Assembly (NCBI RefSeq): GCF_023277745.1
Contig: NZ_CP086322.1
Span: 8,122,001 to 8,186,000 of the forward strand
Reading direction: 5' to 3'
Length of the DNA stretch: 64,000 nt
Origin: Streptomyces halobius
GTDB taxonomy: Bacteria; Actinomycetota; Actinomycetes; Streptomycetales; Streptomycetaceae
Numbering within the stretch: position 1 is the first letter of the stretch; every line of letters begins with the position of its first letter. Position numbers and translations under genes: made by a program. Positions 1 through 9,283 of the stretch are shown here, piece by piece. The notes under the pieces were generated by a model that was given only the letters and a program-made list of their open reading frames with translations, had not been told where the DNA came from and made no database searches.

Positions 1-280
1 GCGTATCGAGGGAGACCCGGCGGGATGAATGCCGCGCGGGGAATCGCAAGAACGAGCCGGAAAATGGAGACCGGGGCGGACGGAAACTCCGTTGCCCCGG
101 ATCCTCGGAAACGGCCGGCGCCCGCCGGAAGAGCGTGGCACAGGCGGATCACGTGGTCCGCTGTGCCGGAACGGGCGAACGCCGGCTGCCGAGTGGCCGG
201 TGGTGCCGGCCGGTACTACCGGGGGCCTGTGCTGGACGCCGCGGGGCAGGCGACTTCCGACACAGGCCCTGGCGTCCGGG
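1..280. other. Left-edge intergenic region, no gene supported
   Basis: The plus-strand reading frames here lack coding character and run antisense into the cold-shock gene. Complementary 9-base arms (GGGCCTGTG at 223-231 and CACAGGCCC at 261-269) lie just downstream of the minus-strand csp stop and could belong to its terminator, though the 29-base loop makes this a weak call. Confidence 0.4.
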
Positions 281-499
<219 letters not shown>

Positions 500-516
500 T
501 TATTTGACAATAAAAA

Positions 517-547
517 TGCGCCTGCGGGTCACTGCCCGTCAGGCGCA
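517..547 (-). promoter_or_regulatory. Terminator-like hairpin in the csp leader
   Basis: TGCGCCTG (517-524) pairs with CAGGCGCA (540-547), and inner CGGG/CCCG pairs extend the stem to about 12 bp with one bulge. On the minus strand it is followed directly by TTTTTATTG (508-516), so it has intrinsic-terminator form. It sits about 32 bases upstream of the csp start codon. It could be an attenuator or temperature-responsive leader, or the terminator of a short upstream transcript. Confidence 0.6.
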
Positions 548-655
548 CACCATGTCATGGGTACCAAAACTGCAATTGCCAAGAAGTTAGCACGAATGTT
601 GCTCCGGTGGGGGCGTTGGTGAGCGGGGACACCGTCCCGGAGGCAGGATGTCCGT

Positions 656-2230
656 ATGTTGCTGGCCGAGCTCGCGCGGGTGTCGGCGGACGTCGCCGCG
701 ACCTCGGCGCGGTCGCGGAAGACCGCGCTGCTGGCCGGGCTGTTCCGGGCCGCCGCCCCGGAGGACGTCCCGGTGGTCATCCCGTACCTGGCGGGACGGC
801 TGCCGCAGGGGCGGATCGGGGTCGGCTGGAGCGTGCTGCGGGAGCCCGTGCCACCGGCCGGTCACGCCACGCTGACCGTGCGCGACGTCGACGCGGCGCT
901 GACCGGCCTGGCCCGTGTCGCCGGGCCCGGCGCGCAGGGCGAGCGCCGGCGACTGGTCCGGCAGCTGATGGCCGCGGCGACCGGACCGGAGCAGCGGTTC
1001 CTGGTCGGACTGCTGACCGGGGAGGTACGGCAGGGCGCGCTGGACGCCCTGGCCGTCGAGGGGCTCGCGGCGGCGACGGAGGTGCCCGCGGCGGAGCTGC
1101 GACGGGCTGTGATGCTGGCCGGTTCGCTGCAGGACGTCGCGCGGGCCGTACTGTCCGAGGGCCCGTCCGCGCTGGCGGAATTCCGGCTCACCGTCGGGCG
1201 GCCCGTCGGACCGATGCTCGCGCACAGCGCCGCCTCGCTGGACGCGGCCATCGACAGGCTCGGCGCCTGCGCCGTCGAGCAGAAACTCGACGGCATCCGG
1301 GTGCAGGTGCACCGGGACGGGCCGGACGTGTGGATCTACACCCGCACCCTGGACGAGGTCACCGACCGGCTGCCCGAGGTCACCGGCCTCGCCCGGGGCC
1401 TTCCCGCGGCGCGCTTCATCCTGGACGGCGAGGTGATCGCCCTGGGCGGCGACGGCCGGCCGGTGCCGTTCCAGCGGGTCGCGGGCCGGTTCGGTTCGCG
1501 GGTGGACGTCTCCGCCGCGCGGGCCGCGCTGCCGCTGTCCCCGGTCTTCTTCGACGCGCTGTCGGTCGAGGACCGCGACCTGCTGGAACAGCCCTGCGAA
1601 CGGCGTTACGCGGAGCTGGCCAGGCTGGTTCCCGAGGAGGCGCGGGTGGGCCGCTGCGTCATCCGCGACCCGGGGGACGCGGCCGCCCGCGCCGCCGCCG
1701 AGGACTTCTGGCGGCGGACGTTGCGGCAGGGCCACGAGGGCGTCGTGATCAAGTCCCTGGAGGCGCCGTACAGCGCGGGCCGCCGGGGCGCCTCGTGGCT
1801 GAAGGTGAAGCCGGTGCACACGCTCGATCTGGTGGTGCTGGCGGCGGAGTGGGGGCACGGCCGGCGCACCGGCAAGCTGTCCAACCTCCACCTCGGGGCG
1901 CGTGGACCGGACGGCGGGTTCGTCATGCTGGGCAAGACCTTCAAGGGACTCACCGACGCCACGCTCACCTGGCAGACCGAGCGGCTGCGGGAACTCGCCG
2001 TCGACGACAACGGCCATGTCGTGACGGTGCGTCCGGAACTCGTCGTGGAGATCGCCTACGACGGACTCCAGACGTCCTCGCGCTACCCGGCGGGTGTGAC
2101 GCTGCGCTTCGCCAGGGTGGTGCGCTACCGGGAGGACAAGACGGCGGCCGAGGCGGACACGGTGGAGACCGTTCTCGCGGACCGTGCCGGTGACGCGGGC
2201 GGTGCGTCCGGCGTACCGGATGAGCGGTAG
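656..2230 (+). CDS. ATP-dependent DNA ligase (LigB/LigC type)
   Basis: A 524-residue ATP-dependent DNA ligase that seals nicks using an AMP-lysine intermediate. The N-terminal ~200 residues are the alpha-helical DNA-binding domain. The adenylation motif KLDGIR puts the nucleophilic lysine near residue 210, followed by the conserved YTRTLDEVT, LDGEVIAL, EGVVIKS and SWLKVKP nucleotidyltransferase motifs, then an OB-fold C-terminus. Length matches the stand-alone actinobacterial ligases (about 510 residues). The ATG at 656 has GGAGG upstream. A Nudix gene follows 15 bases downstream on the same strand. It might support repair with Ku, about 19 kb away, but no direct link is seen. Confidence 0.95.
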   Translation: MLLAELARVSADVAATSARSRKTALLAGLFRAAAPEDVPVVIPYLAGRLPQGRIGVGWSVLREPVPPAGHATLTVRDVDAALTGLARVAGPGAQGERRRLVRQLMAAATGPEQRFLVGLLTGEVRQGALDALAVEGLAAATEVPAAELRRAVMLAGSLQDVARAVLSEGPSALAEFRLTVGRPVGPMLAHSAASLDAAIDRLGACAVEQKLDGIRVQVHRDGPDVWIYTRTLDEVTDRLPEVTGLARGLPAARFILDGEVIALGGDGRPVPFQRVAGRFGSRVDVSAARAALPLSPVFFDALSVEDRDLLEQPCERRYAELARLVPEEARVGRCVIRDPGDAAARAAAEDFWRRTLRQGHEGVVIKSLEAPYSAGRRGASWLKVKPVHTLDLVVLAAEWGHGRRTGKLSNLHLGARGPDGGFVMLGKTFKGLTDATLTWQTERLRELAVDDNGHVVTVRPELVVEIAYDGLQTSSRYPAGVTLRFARVVRYREDKTAAEADTVETVLADRAGDAGGASGVPDER

Positions 2231-2245
2231 GAGGGCGGCGGGCTC

Positions 2246-2725
2246 ATGGCGGGGAAGCGGAGCGCCGGGCTGCTGCTGTTCCGTGGCGGGGGTGACGGGT
2301 TCGAAGTGATGCTGGCCCATATGGGCGGGCCGTTGTGGGCCCGGCGGGATGCCGGTGCCTGGTCGGTGCCCAAGGGCGAGTATGTGCCCCCGGAGGAGGC
2401 GAGGGACGCCGCCCGCCGGGAGTTCGAGGAGGAGCTGGGGCTGCCGCCGCCGGACGGCCGGTACGTTCCGCTGGGCGAGAGCCGGCAGTCCGGTGGCAAG
2501 GTCGTGACGGTCTGGGCCGTGGAGGGCGACCTCGATCCGGACCGGATCGTGCCCGGGACCTTCGAGATGGAGTGGCCGAGAGGATCCGGAGTGACCCGTG
2601 CTTTTCCTGAGATCGACCGGGTGGCGTGGTTCGCCCCGGAAGCGGCCGGCACACGGATCGTCACGGGCCAGCGTGTGTTCCTGGAGCGGCTGGCCGCTCA
2701 TCTTCGGAGCGAGACGCCCGAGTGA
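2246..2725 (+). CDS. Nudix (MutT-like) hydrolase
   Basis: A 159-residue Nudix protein that hydrolyses a nucleoside diphosphate linked to another moiety; the substrate cannot be assigned. The Nudix box GX5EX7REXXEEXGX is complete: G of GEYVPPEE, then RREFEEELGL at about residues 54-63. The N-terminus MAGKRSAGLLLFRGG is typical of a family including diadenosine polyphosphate hydrolases. It starts 15 bases after the ligase stop and is probably co-transcribed with it. Confidence 0.92.
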   Translation: MAGKRSAGLLLFRGGGDGFEVMLAHMGGPLWARRDAGAWSVPKGEYVPPEEARDAARREFEEELGLPPPDGRYVPLGESRQSGGKVVTVWAVEGDLDPDRIVPGTFEMEWPRGSGVTRAFPEIDRVAWFAPEAAGTRIVTGQRVFLERLAAHLRSETPE

Positions 2726-2759
2726 GCCGTTCGGTTGCCCTGATTCCTCGCTTTCCCCC

Positions 2760-2783
2760 TTTCCCGTGAACTTTCCCGTGAAC
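2760..2783 (+). repeat. 12-bp tandem duplication upstream of the ArsR gene
   Basis: TTTCCCGTGAAC is repeated exactly twice (2760-2771 and 2772-2783) in the 271-base gap between the Nudix gene and the ArsR-type regulator. The spacing of about one helical turn would suit a direct-repeat operator, but its function is unproven. Confidence 0.5.
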
Positions 2784-2996
2784 GGCCCGACGGGCGTCAG
2801 AAGCAGGAACCCGGAAAGAACGGCGAACGTCGAGGAGAGGAGGGGGAACGAAAGGCCGGTGGGCGGAAGGGGAGCGAAGCTCACACGCGCCGCTCCGGAC
2901 TCGCGCTGGACACCCATTTGTCCACCGGGCAGTCTGAGCGGGGGTTTTCTTACGGGGCCCCGGGGACGGGGTCATGAGCATGCCGCGGGGGGCCGC

Positions 2997-4010
2997 ATGT
3001 TGCGTATCCATTTCGATGACCGGGACGTCGCGCGCGTACAGATCGCCGCCGAACCGGATCCGCTCTGGGAAACGGTGCTCGCCATGCACCAACTGGCGGC
3101 CACGGACCGCGAGGTGCCGGTCTACGCCGCCTGGCGTGCCCGCGCCCGCGCCGAACTGGCCGAGCGCGGACTGACCCGTCAGGCCCGGCTGATCACCGCG
3201 CTCGCCCCGCCCAACGCCCGCTATTTTCCCGACTTCCTGACCCCCGACGCGTCCCGCGACGGTCTGGCGGCCGGGCTGGAGGCGCTGCGGGACACCCCGG
3301 CGGAGCGGCTGACCGCCGAAGCGGACCGGGCCGCGTTGTCGTCCCGGCTGCCGCGCTGGGCCGGCGCGCTGGCCGGGGGCAGCCGGAAACCGCTCGACGA
3401 ACTGGCCGCCGCGTTCCGGGAGGTGCACCGTGCGGTGATCGCCCCCGACTGGACGGAGGCGACCGCGGCGGTCGACGCCGACCGGGCCGCGCGCGCCCGC
3501 ACCCTGTGCCGGGGCGGCGTCGACGTTCTGCTCAACACCCTGCGGCCCACGGTGCGTTGGGAGCCACCGGTGCTGCAGGTGGACTACCCCGCCGACCGTG
3601 ACCTGTGGCTGCGGGGCCGCGGACTGCGGCTGATCCCGTCGCACTTCTGCTGGCGCCGGCCCATCGCGCTCGCCGACCCCGGCCTCCCGCCGGTCCTGGT
3701 CCATCCCGTCGAGCACAGCACGTCCTGGGCCCCGGCCACCTCCCGTACCTGTCACCCGCAGGCGCTCTCCGCCCTGCTCGGCCGGACCCGGGCGCGGATC
3801 CTCGCCGCCCTGGACGACCCGACCACCACCGGTGAACTGGCCCGCCGGCTACGGGTCTCCGCCCCCTCGGCCAGTGAGCATGTGAGCGCGCTGCGCGAGG
3901 CGAATCTGGCCCGCAGCCGACGCGACGGCGGATGCGTCGTACATGCCCTCACCCCGCTGGGCACGGCACTGCTGCACGGCGAGCTGGCACCGGTACGGCA
4001 GCCCCACTGA
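2997..4010 (+). CDS. ArsR/SmtB-like winged-helix transcriptional regulator
   Basis: A 337-residue regulator of the long Streptomyces type. The C-terminal ~80 residues (from about 255) form an ArsR-like winged helix: QALSALLGRTRARILAAL, then the recognition segment RRLRVSAPSASEHVSAL. The N-terminal ~250 residues resemble the uncharacterised effector-like region usual in these proteins. The start at 2997 (MLRIHFDDRDVAR) fits family N-termini; the open frame continues upstream but reads as non-coding. No CXC metal-binding motif is visible, so metal sensing should not be assumed. Its target is unknown, and the nearest operon, at 4039-8249, is convergent. Confidence 0.88.
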   Translation: MLRIHFDDRDVARVQIAAEPDPLWETVLAMHQLAATDREVPVYAAWRARARAELAERGLTRQARLITALAPPNARYFPDFLTPDASRDGLAAGLEALRDTPAERLTAEADRAALSSRLPRWAGALAGGSRKPLDELAAAFREVHRAVIAPDWTEATAAVDADRAARARTLCRGGVDVLLNTLRPTVRWEPPVLQVDYPADRDLWLRGRGLRLIPSHFCWRRPIALADPGLPPVLVHPVEHSTSWAPATSRTCHPQALSALLGRTRARILAALDDPTTTGELARRLRVSAPSASEHVSALREANLARSRRDGGCVVHALTPLGTALLHGELAPVRQPH

Positions 4011-4038
4011 GGCGACGCGCGGCCGCGGACCGCGGCTC

Positions 4039-5031
4039 TCACGGCCGGACCAGGATCTTCCTCCCCTGCCCCGCCTGGAAGCGGCCCATCGCCTCCGCGT
4101 ACTGCTCCAGCGGCAGCCGGTCGCTGATGAAGACCTCCGGGTCCAGGACGCCGGCCGCGAAGAGTTCGGCGGCGCGTTCATAGCTGTGCAGCACCGCCAT
4201 GGAGCCGGTGATGGTGATCTCCTGGTTGTAGATCCGGTACGGCTCGACGACGGCGCGCGCGGCGTAGTCGGCGACGCCGAACTGGAGGAAGGTGCCGCCC
4301 TTGCCGACCCGCCCCAGGGCGTCCTGGATGGCGCGTTCGTTGCCGGTGGCGTCGATGACCACGTCCCAGCCGCGCGGCCGGTCGAGTTCGTCGGCGGACC
4401 CGGCTGCGTGGGTGCAGCCGAGGGTACGGGCGGTCGCCAGCCGTTCCGGGTTGATGTCGACGACATCGACGCCCGCGGCCCCGGTGCGCTTGGCCAGTTC
4501 GAGCATCATCAGGCCCATCGTCCCGGAGCCGTAGATCAGGACCTGGGTGCCCAGCTGCTGGGAGCGCAGGATGTCATAGCCGCGTACGGCACAGGACAGC
4601 GGTTCGATCAGCGCCGCGTCCTCGGTGCGTACATGGTCGGGCAGCTTGACGCAGTTCGCGACGGGGGCGACCGCGAACTCGGCGGCCCCGCCGGCCGTGG
4701 ACACCCCGATCGCCTCCCAGCGCTCGCACAGGTTGTTGCGGCCGATGCGGCAGTAGTGGCATTCGTGGCAGTACAGGGACGGATCGACGGCGACCCGGTC
4801 GCCCTCGGCCAGTTCGGTGACCGCGCTGCCGGTCGCGACGACCGTACCGGCGAACTCATGCCCGGGAACGACGGGCAGGCTGGGCGCGAACTCGCCCTGG
4901 AGGATGTGCAGATCGGTGCCGCACAGCCCGCAGGCGGCGACGGACACCACGACCTCGCGGGGCCCCGGCGCCGGATCCTCGACGGTGGTGACCTCGACCT
5001 TTCCGGGGGCGCTGATCACTGCGGCTTTCAT
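4039..5031 (-). CDS. Zinc-dependent alcohol/polyol dehydrogenase (MDR family)
   Basis: A 330-residue medium-chain dehydrogenase, probably oxidising the alcohol imported by the linked transporter, as sorbitol/L-iditol or threonine dehydrogenase relatives do. Catalytic zinc ligands lie in ACGLCGTDLH (Cys near 37) and PGHEFAG. The structural zinc site CHECHYCRIGRNNLC has all four cysteines, and VLIYGSGTMGLMML is the NAD-binding glycine motif. The start ATG overlaps the stop of the upstream permease by four bases (5028-5031), so it is translationally coupled as the last gene of the operon. The exact substrate is inferred from context only. Confidence 0.9.
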   Translation of the reverse strand: MKAAVISAPGKVEVTTVEDPAPGPREVVVSVAACGLCGTDLHILQGEFAPSLPVVPGHEFAGTVVATGSAVTELAEGDRVAVDPSLYCHECHYCRIGRNNLCERWEAIGVSTAGGAAEFAVAPVANCVKLPDHVRTEDAALIEPLSCAVRGYDILRSQQLGTQVLIYGSGTMGLMMLELAKRTGAAGVDVVDINPERLATARTLGCTHAAGSADELDRPRGWDVVIDATGNERAIQDALGRVGKGGTFLQFGVADYAARAVVEPYRIYNQEITITGSMAVLHSYERAAELFAAGVLDPEVFISDRLPLEQYAEAMGRFQAGQGRKILVRP

Positions 5032-5912
5032 TTCACGGCTCCGAGGGAGAGGCCCTGGACGAGCTTGTCCTGGGCGGCGAATCCGGCGATGAGCACCGGG
5101 AGGGAGATGACGGTGGCGGCGGCGCACACCTTGGCCAGGAACAGTCCCTGGCTGGTGACGAAGCTGGTGAGGAACACCGGCGACGTCCCGGCCACGATGC
5201 CGGTCAGGACCCGGGCGAACAGCAGCTCGTTCCAGCTGAAGATGAAGGAGATGAGCGCCGTCGCGGCGATCCCCGGCATGGCGACCGGTGCGACGATCCG
5301 CGTCAGGGTGGTGTGCAGTCCCGCGCCGTCGGTCGACGCGGCCTCCAGCATCTCCACCGGGACCTCGGCGAGGAACGAGCGCATCATCCACACCGCGATC
5401 GGCAGATTCATCGAGGTGTAGAGGATGACCAGCAGCCAGATGCTGTCCAGCATGCCGGTGTTCTGCGCGATGAGATAGACCGGCAGCAGACCGGCCACCA
5501 GCGGCAGCATCTTCGTGGAGAGGAAGAAGAACAGCACATCGCTCCACTTGCGCACCGGCTTGATCGACAGCGCGTACGCCGCCGGTACGGCCAGCGCCAG
5601 GACCAGGAGGGTGGAGGCGACGGAGGCGGTGAGCGAGTTGATCAGCGGCGGCCAGGGGCTGATGCCGCTGCCCGCGCCGAAGAACTCGCGGTAGCCGTCC
5701 AGGGTGAGACCGGCACCGACGCTGGGCGGGTTGGTCGCCGCGTCCGTCTCGCTGTGGAAGGACGTCAGCACCATCCAGGCGACGGGCAGGAAGAAGGCGA
5801 TACCGCACAGCCAGGCCACCAGGACCAGCATCCCGCCGGTACGCCGCCGGCGCCGCGCGGTGGAGCCGGCCGGGCGCCGGGGCCGGCGCAGGGTGAGGGG
5901 CACGCTGGTCAT
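5028..5912 (-). CDS. ABC transporter permease, carbohydrate type (MalG/SmoG-like)
   Basis: A 294-residue inner-membrane permease with about six transmembrane helices, the first being MLVLVAWLCGIAFFLPVAW. The cytoplasmic EAA loop (MLEAASTDGAGLHTTLTRIVAPVAMPG region, near two-thirds of the length) contacts an ATPase. ATG at 5912 is chosen because it forms an ATGA overlap with the preceding permease stop (5909-5912). Family: binding-protein-dependent transport permeases for sugars and polyols. The ATPase is missing from the operon; in Streptomyces a shared ATPase (MsiK) serves many such systems, which is likely here too. Confidence 0.93.
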   Translation of the reverse strand: MTSVPLTLRRPRRPAGSTARRRRRTGGMLVLVAWLCGIAFFLPVAWMVLTSFHSETDAATNPPSVGAGLTLDGYREFFGAGSGISPWPPLINSLTASVASTLLVLALAVPAAYALSIKPVRKWSDVLFFFLSTKMLPLVAGLLPVYLIAQNTGMLDSIWLLVILYTSMNLPIAVWMMRSFLAEVPVEMLEAASTDGAGLHTTLTRIVAPVAMPGIAATALISFIFSWNELLFARVLTGIVAGTSPVFLTSFVTSQGLFLAKVCAAATVISLPVLIAGFAAQDKLVQGLSLGAVK

Positions 5913-6889
5913 CGGGTGACCTCCTCGCGCAGCAGGGACGAGACGGTGCGCAGCGCGAAGGTCGCCACCAGCAGCGAACACAGCACGACGATGACGCCCT
6001 GCGCGGAGGCCCGTCCGTAGTCATGGGCCTGGTAGAAGGTCTGGTAGATGGTGTACGGCAGGTTCGCCGTGCCGAGTCCGCCCGAGGTGATGGTGAACAC
6101 CGCGTCGAAGTTCTGGACGACGTAGATGGTCCCCAGCAGCGCGGCCAGTTCGAGGTAGCGGCGCAGATGCGGCAGGGTCAGACAGCGGAAGATGTCGAAC
6201 GGGGAGGCGCCGTCCATCCGGGCCGCCTCGACGGCGTCCGTGGGCCGGCTCTGCAGCCCGGCCAGCAGGATCAGCATCATGAACGGTGTCCACTGCCAGA
6301 TCAGCGACACCTCCACGGCGGCGAGCGGGGAGTCGGTCATCCAGTCCGGCTGCGGCGGGTTGTCGCTGCCGAACAGCCCCCAGATCCACGTCAGCACGCC
6401 GTTGAGCAGCCCGTACGAGGTGTTGTAAAGGGCGTGCTTCCACAGCAGCGCGGAAGCGACGGGCACCACGAGGAAAGGGGTGATCAGCAGGGTGCGGACG
6501 ATGCCGCGGCCGCGGAAACCACGGTCGAGCAGCAGCGCCAGACCCAGCCCCAGCAGCAGGCTGACCAGCACCACGGTCACCGTCAGCAGCACCGTCGTCA
6601 GCACCGAGGAACGCATCGCGTGGTCGGTGAAGACCGCCTTGTAGTTGTCGAAGGCGGCGAAGCCGCGGTTGTCGGGGGCCAGCGCGTTCCACCGGATGAA
6701 GGAGATCACCACGGTCGCCAGGAACGGCAGTTGGGTCACGATGATCAGGAAGACCAGCGCGGGCAGCAGGGGAGCGCGCCGGGCCCAGTCCTTCGTCCGC
6801 TGTGCGCGCCGGGCGCGGGCCGCCTGTCTGCCGGACGCCGGGACGACGGCCTCGACGGGCCGGGTCCGCTCAGCGGTCTGCGTAGGCAT
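5909..6889 (-). CDS. ABC transporter permease, carbohydrate type (MalF/SmoF-like)
   Basis: A 326-residue membrane permease with an Arg-rich cytoplasmic N-terminus, first helix LLPALVFLIIVTQLPFLATV and several later helices. The EAA loop EAARMDGASPFDIFRCLTLP is near residues 220-240. It pairs with the second permease to form the channel. ATG at 6889 has GGAGG seven bases upstream and overlaps the binding-protein gene by 20 bases. Sequence flavour and partners point to the sorbitol/mannitol (Smo) branch rather than maltose. Confidence 0.93.
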   Translation of the reverse strand: MPTQTAERTRPVEAVVPASGRQAARARRAQRTKDWARRAPLLPALVFLIIVTQLPFLATVVISFIRWNALAPDNRGFAAFDNYKAVFTDHAMRSSVLTTVLLTVTVVLVSLLLGLGLALLLDRGFRGRGIVRTLLITPFLVVPVASALLWKHALYNTSYGLLNGVLTWIWGLFGSDNPPQPDWMTDSPLAAVEVSLIWQWTPFMMLILLAGLQSRPTDAVEAARMDGASPFDIFRCLTLPHLRRYLELAALLGTIYVVQNFDAVFTITSGGLGTANLPYTIYQTFYQAHDYGRASAQGVIVVLCSLLVATFALRTVSSLLREEVTR

Positions 6890-8249
6890 CGGCCACCTCC
6901 TGCGCCAGCCGCTGGCTCTTCTTGAGGGCCTCGGAGACGCTCTGCTTCCCGGCGATCGCCGAGCTCACCTCGTGCGAGACCTTGGTGCCCAGATCGGCGA
7001 ACTCGGGGACACCGACGAACTGGATACCGGGCGCCGGACGCGGCTGCACACCCGCATCATCGGGCCGGGCCGAGCTGATCGCCTGCTTGGTCGCCTGGGC
7101 GAACGCCCCGGAATTCTCCAGGTACTGCTGGTTCCGGTAGAGAGACGCCCGCTTCCCTCCGGGCACGCTGGCCCAGCCCAGCGTGCGGCCCACCAGCTGC
7201 TCGTACTCCTTGCCGGAGGCCCAGCGGACGAACTTCCACGCCGCGTCCTGGTGCGTACTGGCCTTCTGCACGCCCCAGGCCCAGGTGTAGAGCCAGCCGG
7301 AGCTCGGCGTCTTCTCGACCGGCGCCGGCGCGTAGCCGACCTTGCCGGCGACCTTGGAATCCTTGCCCTCCAGCGAGCCGGCGCCGGCGGTCGCGTCGTA
7401 CCACATGGCGACCTTGCCCTGCTGCATGTTGTTGAGGCACTCGGTGTAGCCGGCCTGCGGGGCGCCCGCCTCGCCGTGCTGACGCACCAGATCGACGTAG
7501 AACTGGGTGGCCCTGGTGAATTCCGGGCTGTCGAGCTTCGCTTTCCAGTCCTTGGTGAACCAGGTGCCGCCGAAGGTGTTGACGACCGTGGACAGCGGGG
7601 CGATCACCTGGCCCCAGCCGGGTTGGCCGCGCAGGCAGATGCCCTTCAGGCCCTTGCGGTATCCGTCCAGCTTGGCGGCCATCTTGGCGACCTCGCGCCA
7701 CGTCGGCTGCTTGGGCATGCTCAGTCCGGCGGCCTTGAGTAGGTCCTTGCGGTACATCAGGAAGGACGATTCGCCGTAGAAGGGCTCCGCGTAGATCTTG
7801 CCGTCGGCGGCGGTGAGGGACTTGCGCAGCGGCGCGAGAATGTCCTTCTGGTCGAACTGCGGGTCCTTGGCCGCCCGTTCGCCGAGCGGCGCGAGCCATC
7901 CGTTGCGGGCGTAGATCGGCGTCTCGTAGTTGCTGAGACTGGCCACATCGTACTGTCCGGCCTGGCTGGAGAAGTCCTGGCTCATCTTGTCCCGCAGGTC
8001 GTCCTCCGGCAGTACGGTGAACTTCACCTTGATGCCGGTCTTCTTGGTGAAGTGCTCGGCGGTGAGCTTCTGCAGATCCACCATCTGCGGGTTGTTGACC
8101 ATCAGCACGTTGATGCTGTCGGAACCGCCCTTGCTCGCGGCACCGAAGCCGCCGGAGCAGCCGGCGACGGTCAGCGACAGGGCCAGGGCGACCGAGGTCA
8201 CCCCCATGGTGCGGCGGGTACGGCTTCGCAAGGGGGATCGTGCTCTCAC
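6870..8249 (-). CDS. ABC transporter substrate-binding lipoprotein, polyol type (SmoE-like)
   Basis: A 459-residue extracellular binding protein. The N-terminus has an Arg-rich region, a hydrophobic stretch and lipobox VAGC with the lipidated Cys near residue 31 when started at GTG 8249. That start has AAAGG upstream; an ATG at 8300 is possible but has no visible ribosome-binding site. The mature part has the family 1 solute-binding fold (residues such as YDVASLSNYETPIYARNGW and YAEPFYGESSFLMYRKDL), typical of sorbitol/mannitol-binding proteins. It is the first transport gene of the operon. The ligand is inferred as a polyol from the family and the neighbouring dehydrogenase. Confidence 0.88.
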   Translation of the reverse strand: MRARSPLRSRTRRTMGVTSVALALSLTVAGCSGGFGAASKGGSDSINVLMVNNPQMVDLQKLTAEHFTKKTGIKVKFTVLPEDDLRDKMSQDFSSQAGQYDVASLSNYETPIYARNGWLAPLGERAAKDPQFDQKDILAPLRKSLTAADGKIYAEPFYGESSFLMYRKDLLKAAGLSMPKQPTWREVAKMAAKLDGYRKGLKGICLRGQPGWGQVIAPLSTVVNTFGGTWFTKDWKAKLDSPEFTRATQFYVDLVRQHGEAGAPQAGYTECLNNMQQGKVAMWYDATAGAGSLEGKDSKVAGKVGYAPAPVEKTPSSGWLYTWAWGVQKASTHQDAAWKFVRWASGKEYEQLVGRTLGWASVPGGKRASLYRNQQYLENSGAFAQATKQAISSARPDDAGVQPRPAPGIQFVGVPEFADLGTKVSHEVSSAIAGKQSVSEALKKSQRLAQEVADAYADR

Positions 8250-8479
8250 GGCTCTCGCCTTTCTGCGGACGTCCGGGGACGTCGGGGGATATGGGGACAT
8301 CGGGTGGGTGCGGTGGTGCGGTGGTGGCCGGCGGATGGGGGATGGTGCGGCTCCTGCGGCTGTCGCGGTGTGTGCGGGCAGGCCGGGGAGACCGTCCGAG
8401 GGCCGGGGTGTGGCCTTCGGCGGTGCGTTGTCGGTCGTGTGTCCACGGGGCCGGTCGTCCGGGTGGCCCGCGTTCCCGG

Positions 8480-9241
8480 TCAGACCCGGAGCACCTGCGG
8501 CCCCAGGAGGGAGTAGCGGTGGGCCTCCGGTGCGGAGAGCCCGGCGTCGGTGACGATCGTGTTCATGTCGCTCACCTCGGCGAACCGGCAGAAGCTGCTG
8601 GCCCCGAACTTGCTGTGCACGCCGACCAGCACCCGCCGCCGCGACGAGCGGACGGCCTGTGCCTTCACATCGGCGACGGCCGGATCGGGGGTGGTCAGCC
8701 CGTGATCCCGGGAGATGCCGTTGGCCCCCAGGAACGCCAGGTCGATCACGAACCGCGCGAGCATGTCCCGGGCCCAGGAGCCCACCGTCGCCTGCGTCCG
8801 GGAACGGACCCGGCCGCCGGCCAGCAGCACGGTGGTGGACTCGGACGCGGAGACCAGGGACGCGGTCCGCAGCGAGGCGGTGATCACGGTCAGCGGACGG
8901 TCGGTGGGCAGCTGCGTCGCGACCAGCTCGGGCGTGTACCCCTCGTCCACGAACACCGTCTCCGCCTCGCCGATCAGCTGGGCCGCGGATGCGGCGATCC
9001 GCCGCTTCTCCGCCACCAGCTGGGTCTCACGCCGGGCCAGCGTGGTCTCGAAACCGGCGCTCTCGACGGGGTACGCCGCGCCGTGCGTCCGCCGGACCAG
9101 GCCACGGCGCTCCAGCTCGCTCAGATCGCGCCGCACGGTCTCCCGGGAGACGTCGAACTCCACCGCGGCATCGGCGACCTCGACCCGGCCGGACTGCCGG
9201 ACGAGCGCGAGGATGCGGTGCTGGCGTTCCTCGGCCCTCAT
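8480..9241 (-). CDS. DeoR/GlpR-family transcriptional regulator
   Basis: A 253-residue DeoR-type repressor. The N-terminal helix-turn-helix includes RVEVADAAVEFDVSRETVRRDLSELERRGLVRR; the C-terminal DeoRC domain senses a phosphorylated sugar or polyol and contains VFVDEGYTPEL and DLAFLGANGIS. ATG at 9241 is preceded by an ideal GGAGGCA ribosome-binding site. It lies just upstream of, and on the same strand as, the polyol transport operon and is its probable local regulator, likely with autoregulation through the repeats at 9284-9375. Confidence 0.94.
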   Translation of the reverse strand: MRAEERQHRILALVRQSGRVEVADAAVEFDVSRETVRRDLSELERRGLVRRTHGAAYPVESAGFETTLARRETQLVAEKRRIAASAAQLIGEAETVFVDEGYTPELVATQLPTDRPLTVITASLRTASLVSASESTTVLLAGGRVRSRTQATVGSWARDMLARFVIDLAFLGANGISRDHGLTTPDPAVADVKAQAVRSSRRRVLVGVHSKFGASSFCRFAEVSDMNTIVTDAGLSAPEAHRYSLLGPQVLRV

Positions 9242-9283
9242 AGCTGCCTCCTGCCCATGCCTCGATGTTCGTTCGGTCACGGG

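Noticed and set aside
587..2917. Very long minus-strand frame (776 codons) opposite the ligase and Nudix genes
   Set aside because: It is antisense to two genes with clear motifs and its translation is Arg/Pro/Gly-rich with no domain; long shadow frames are expected at this GC content.
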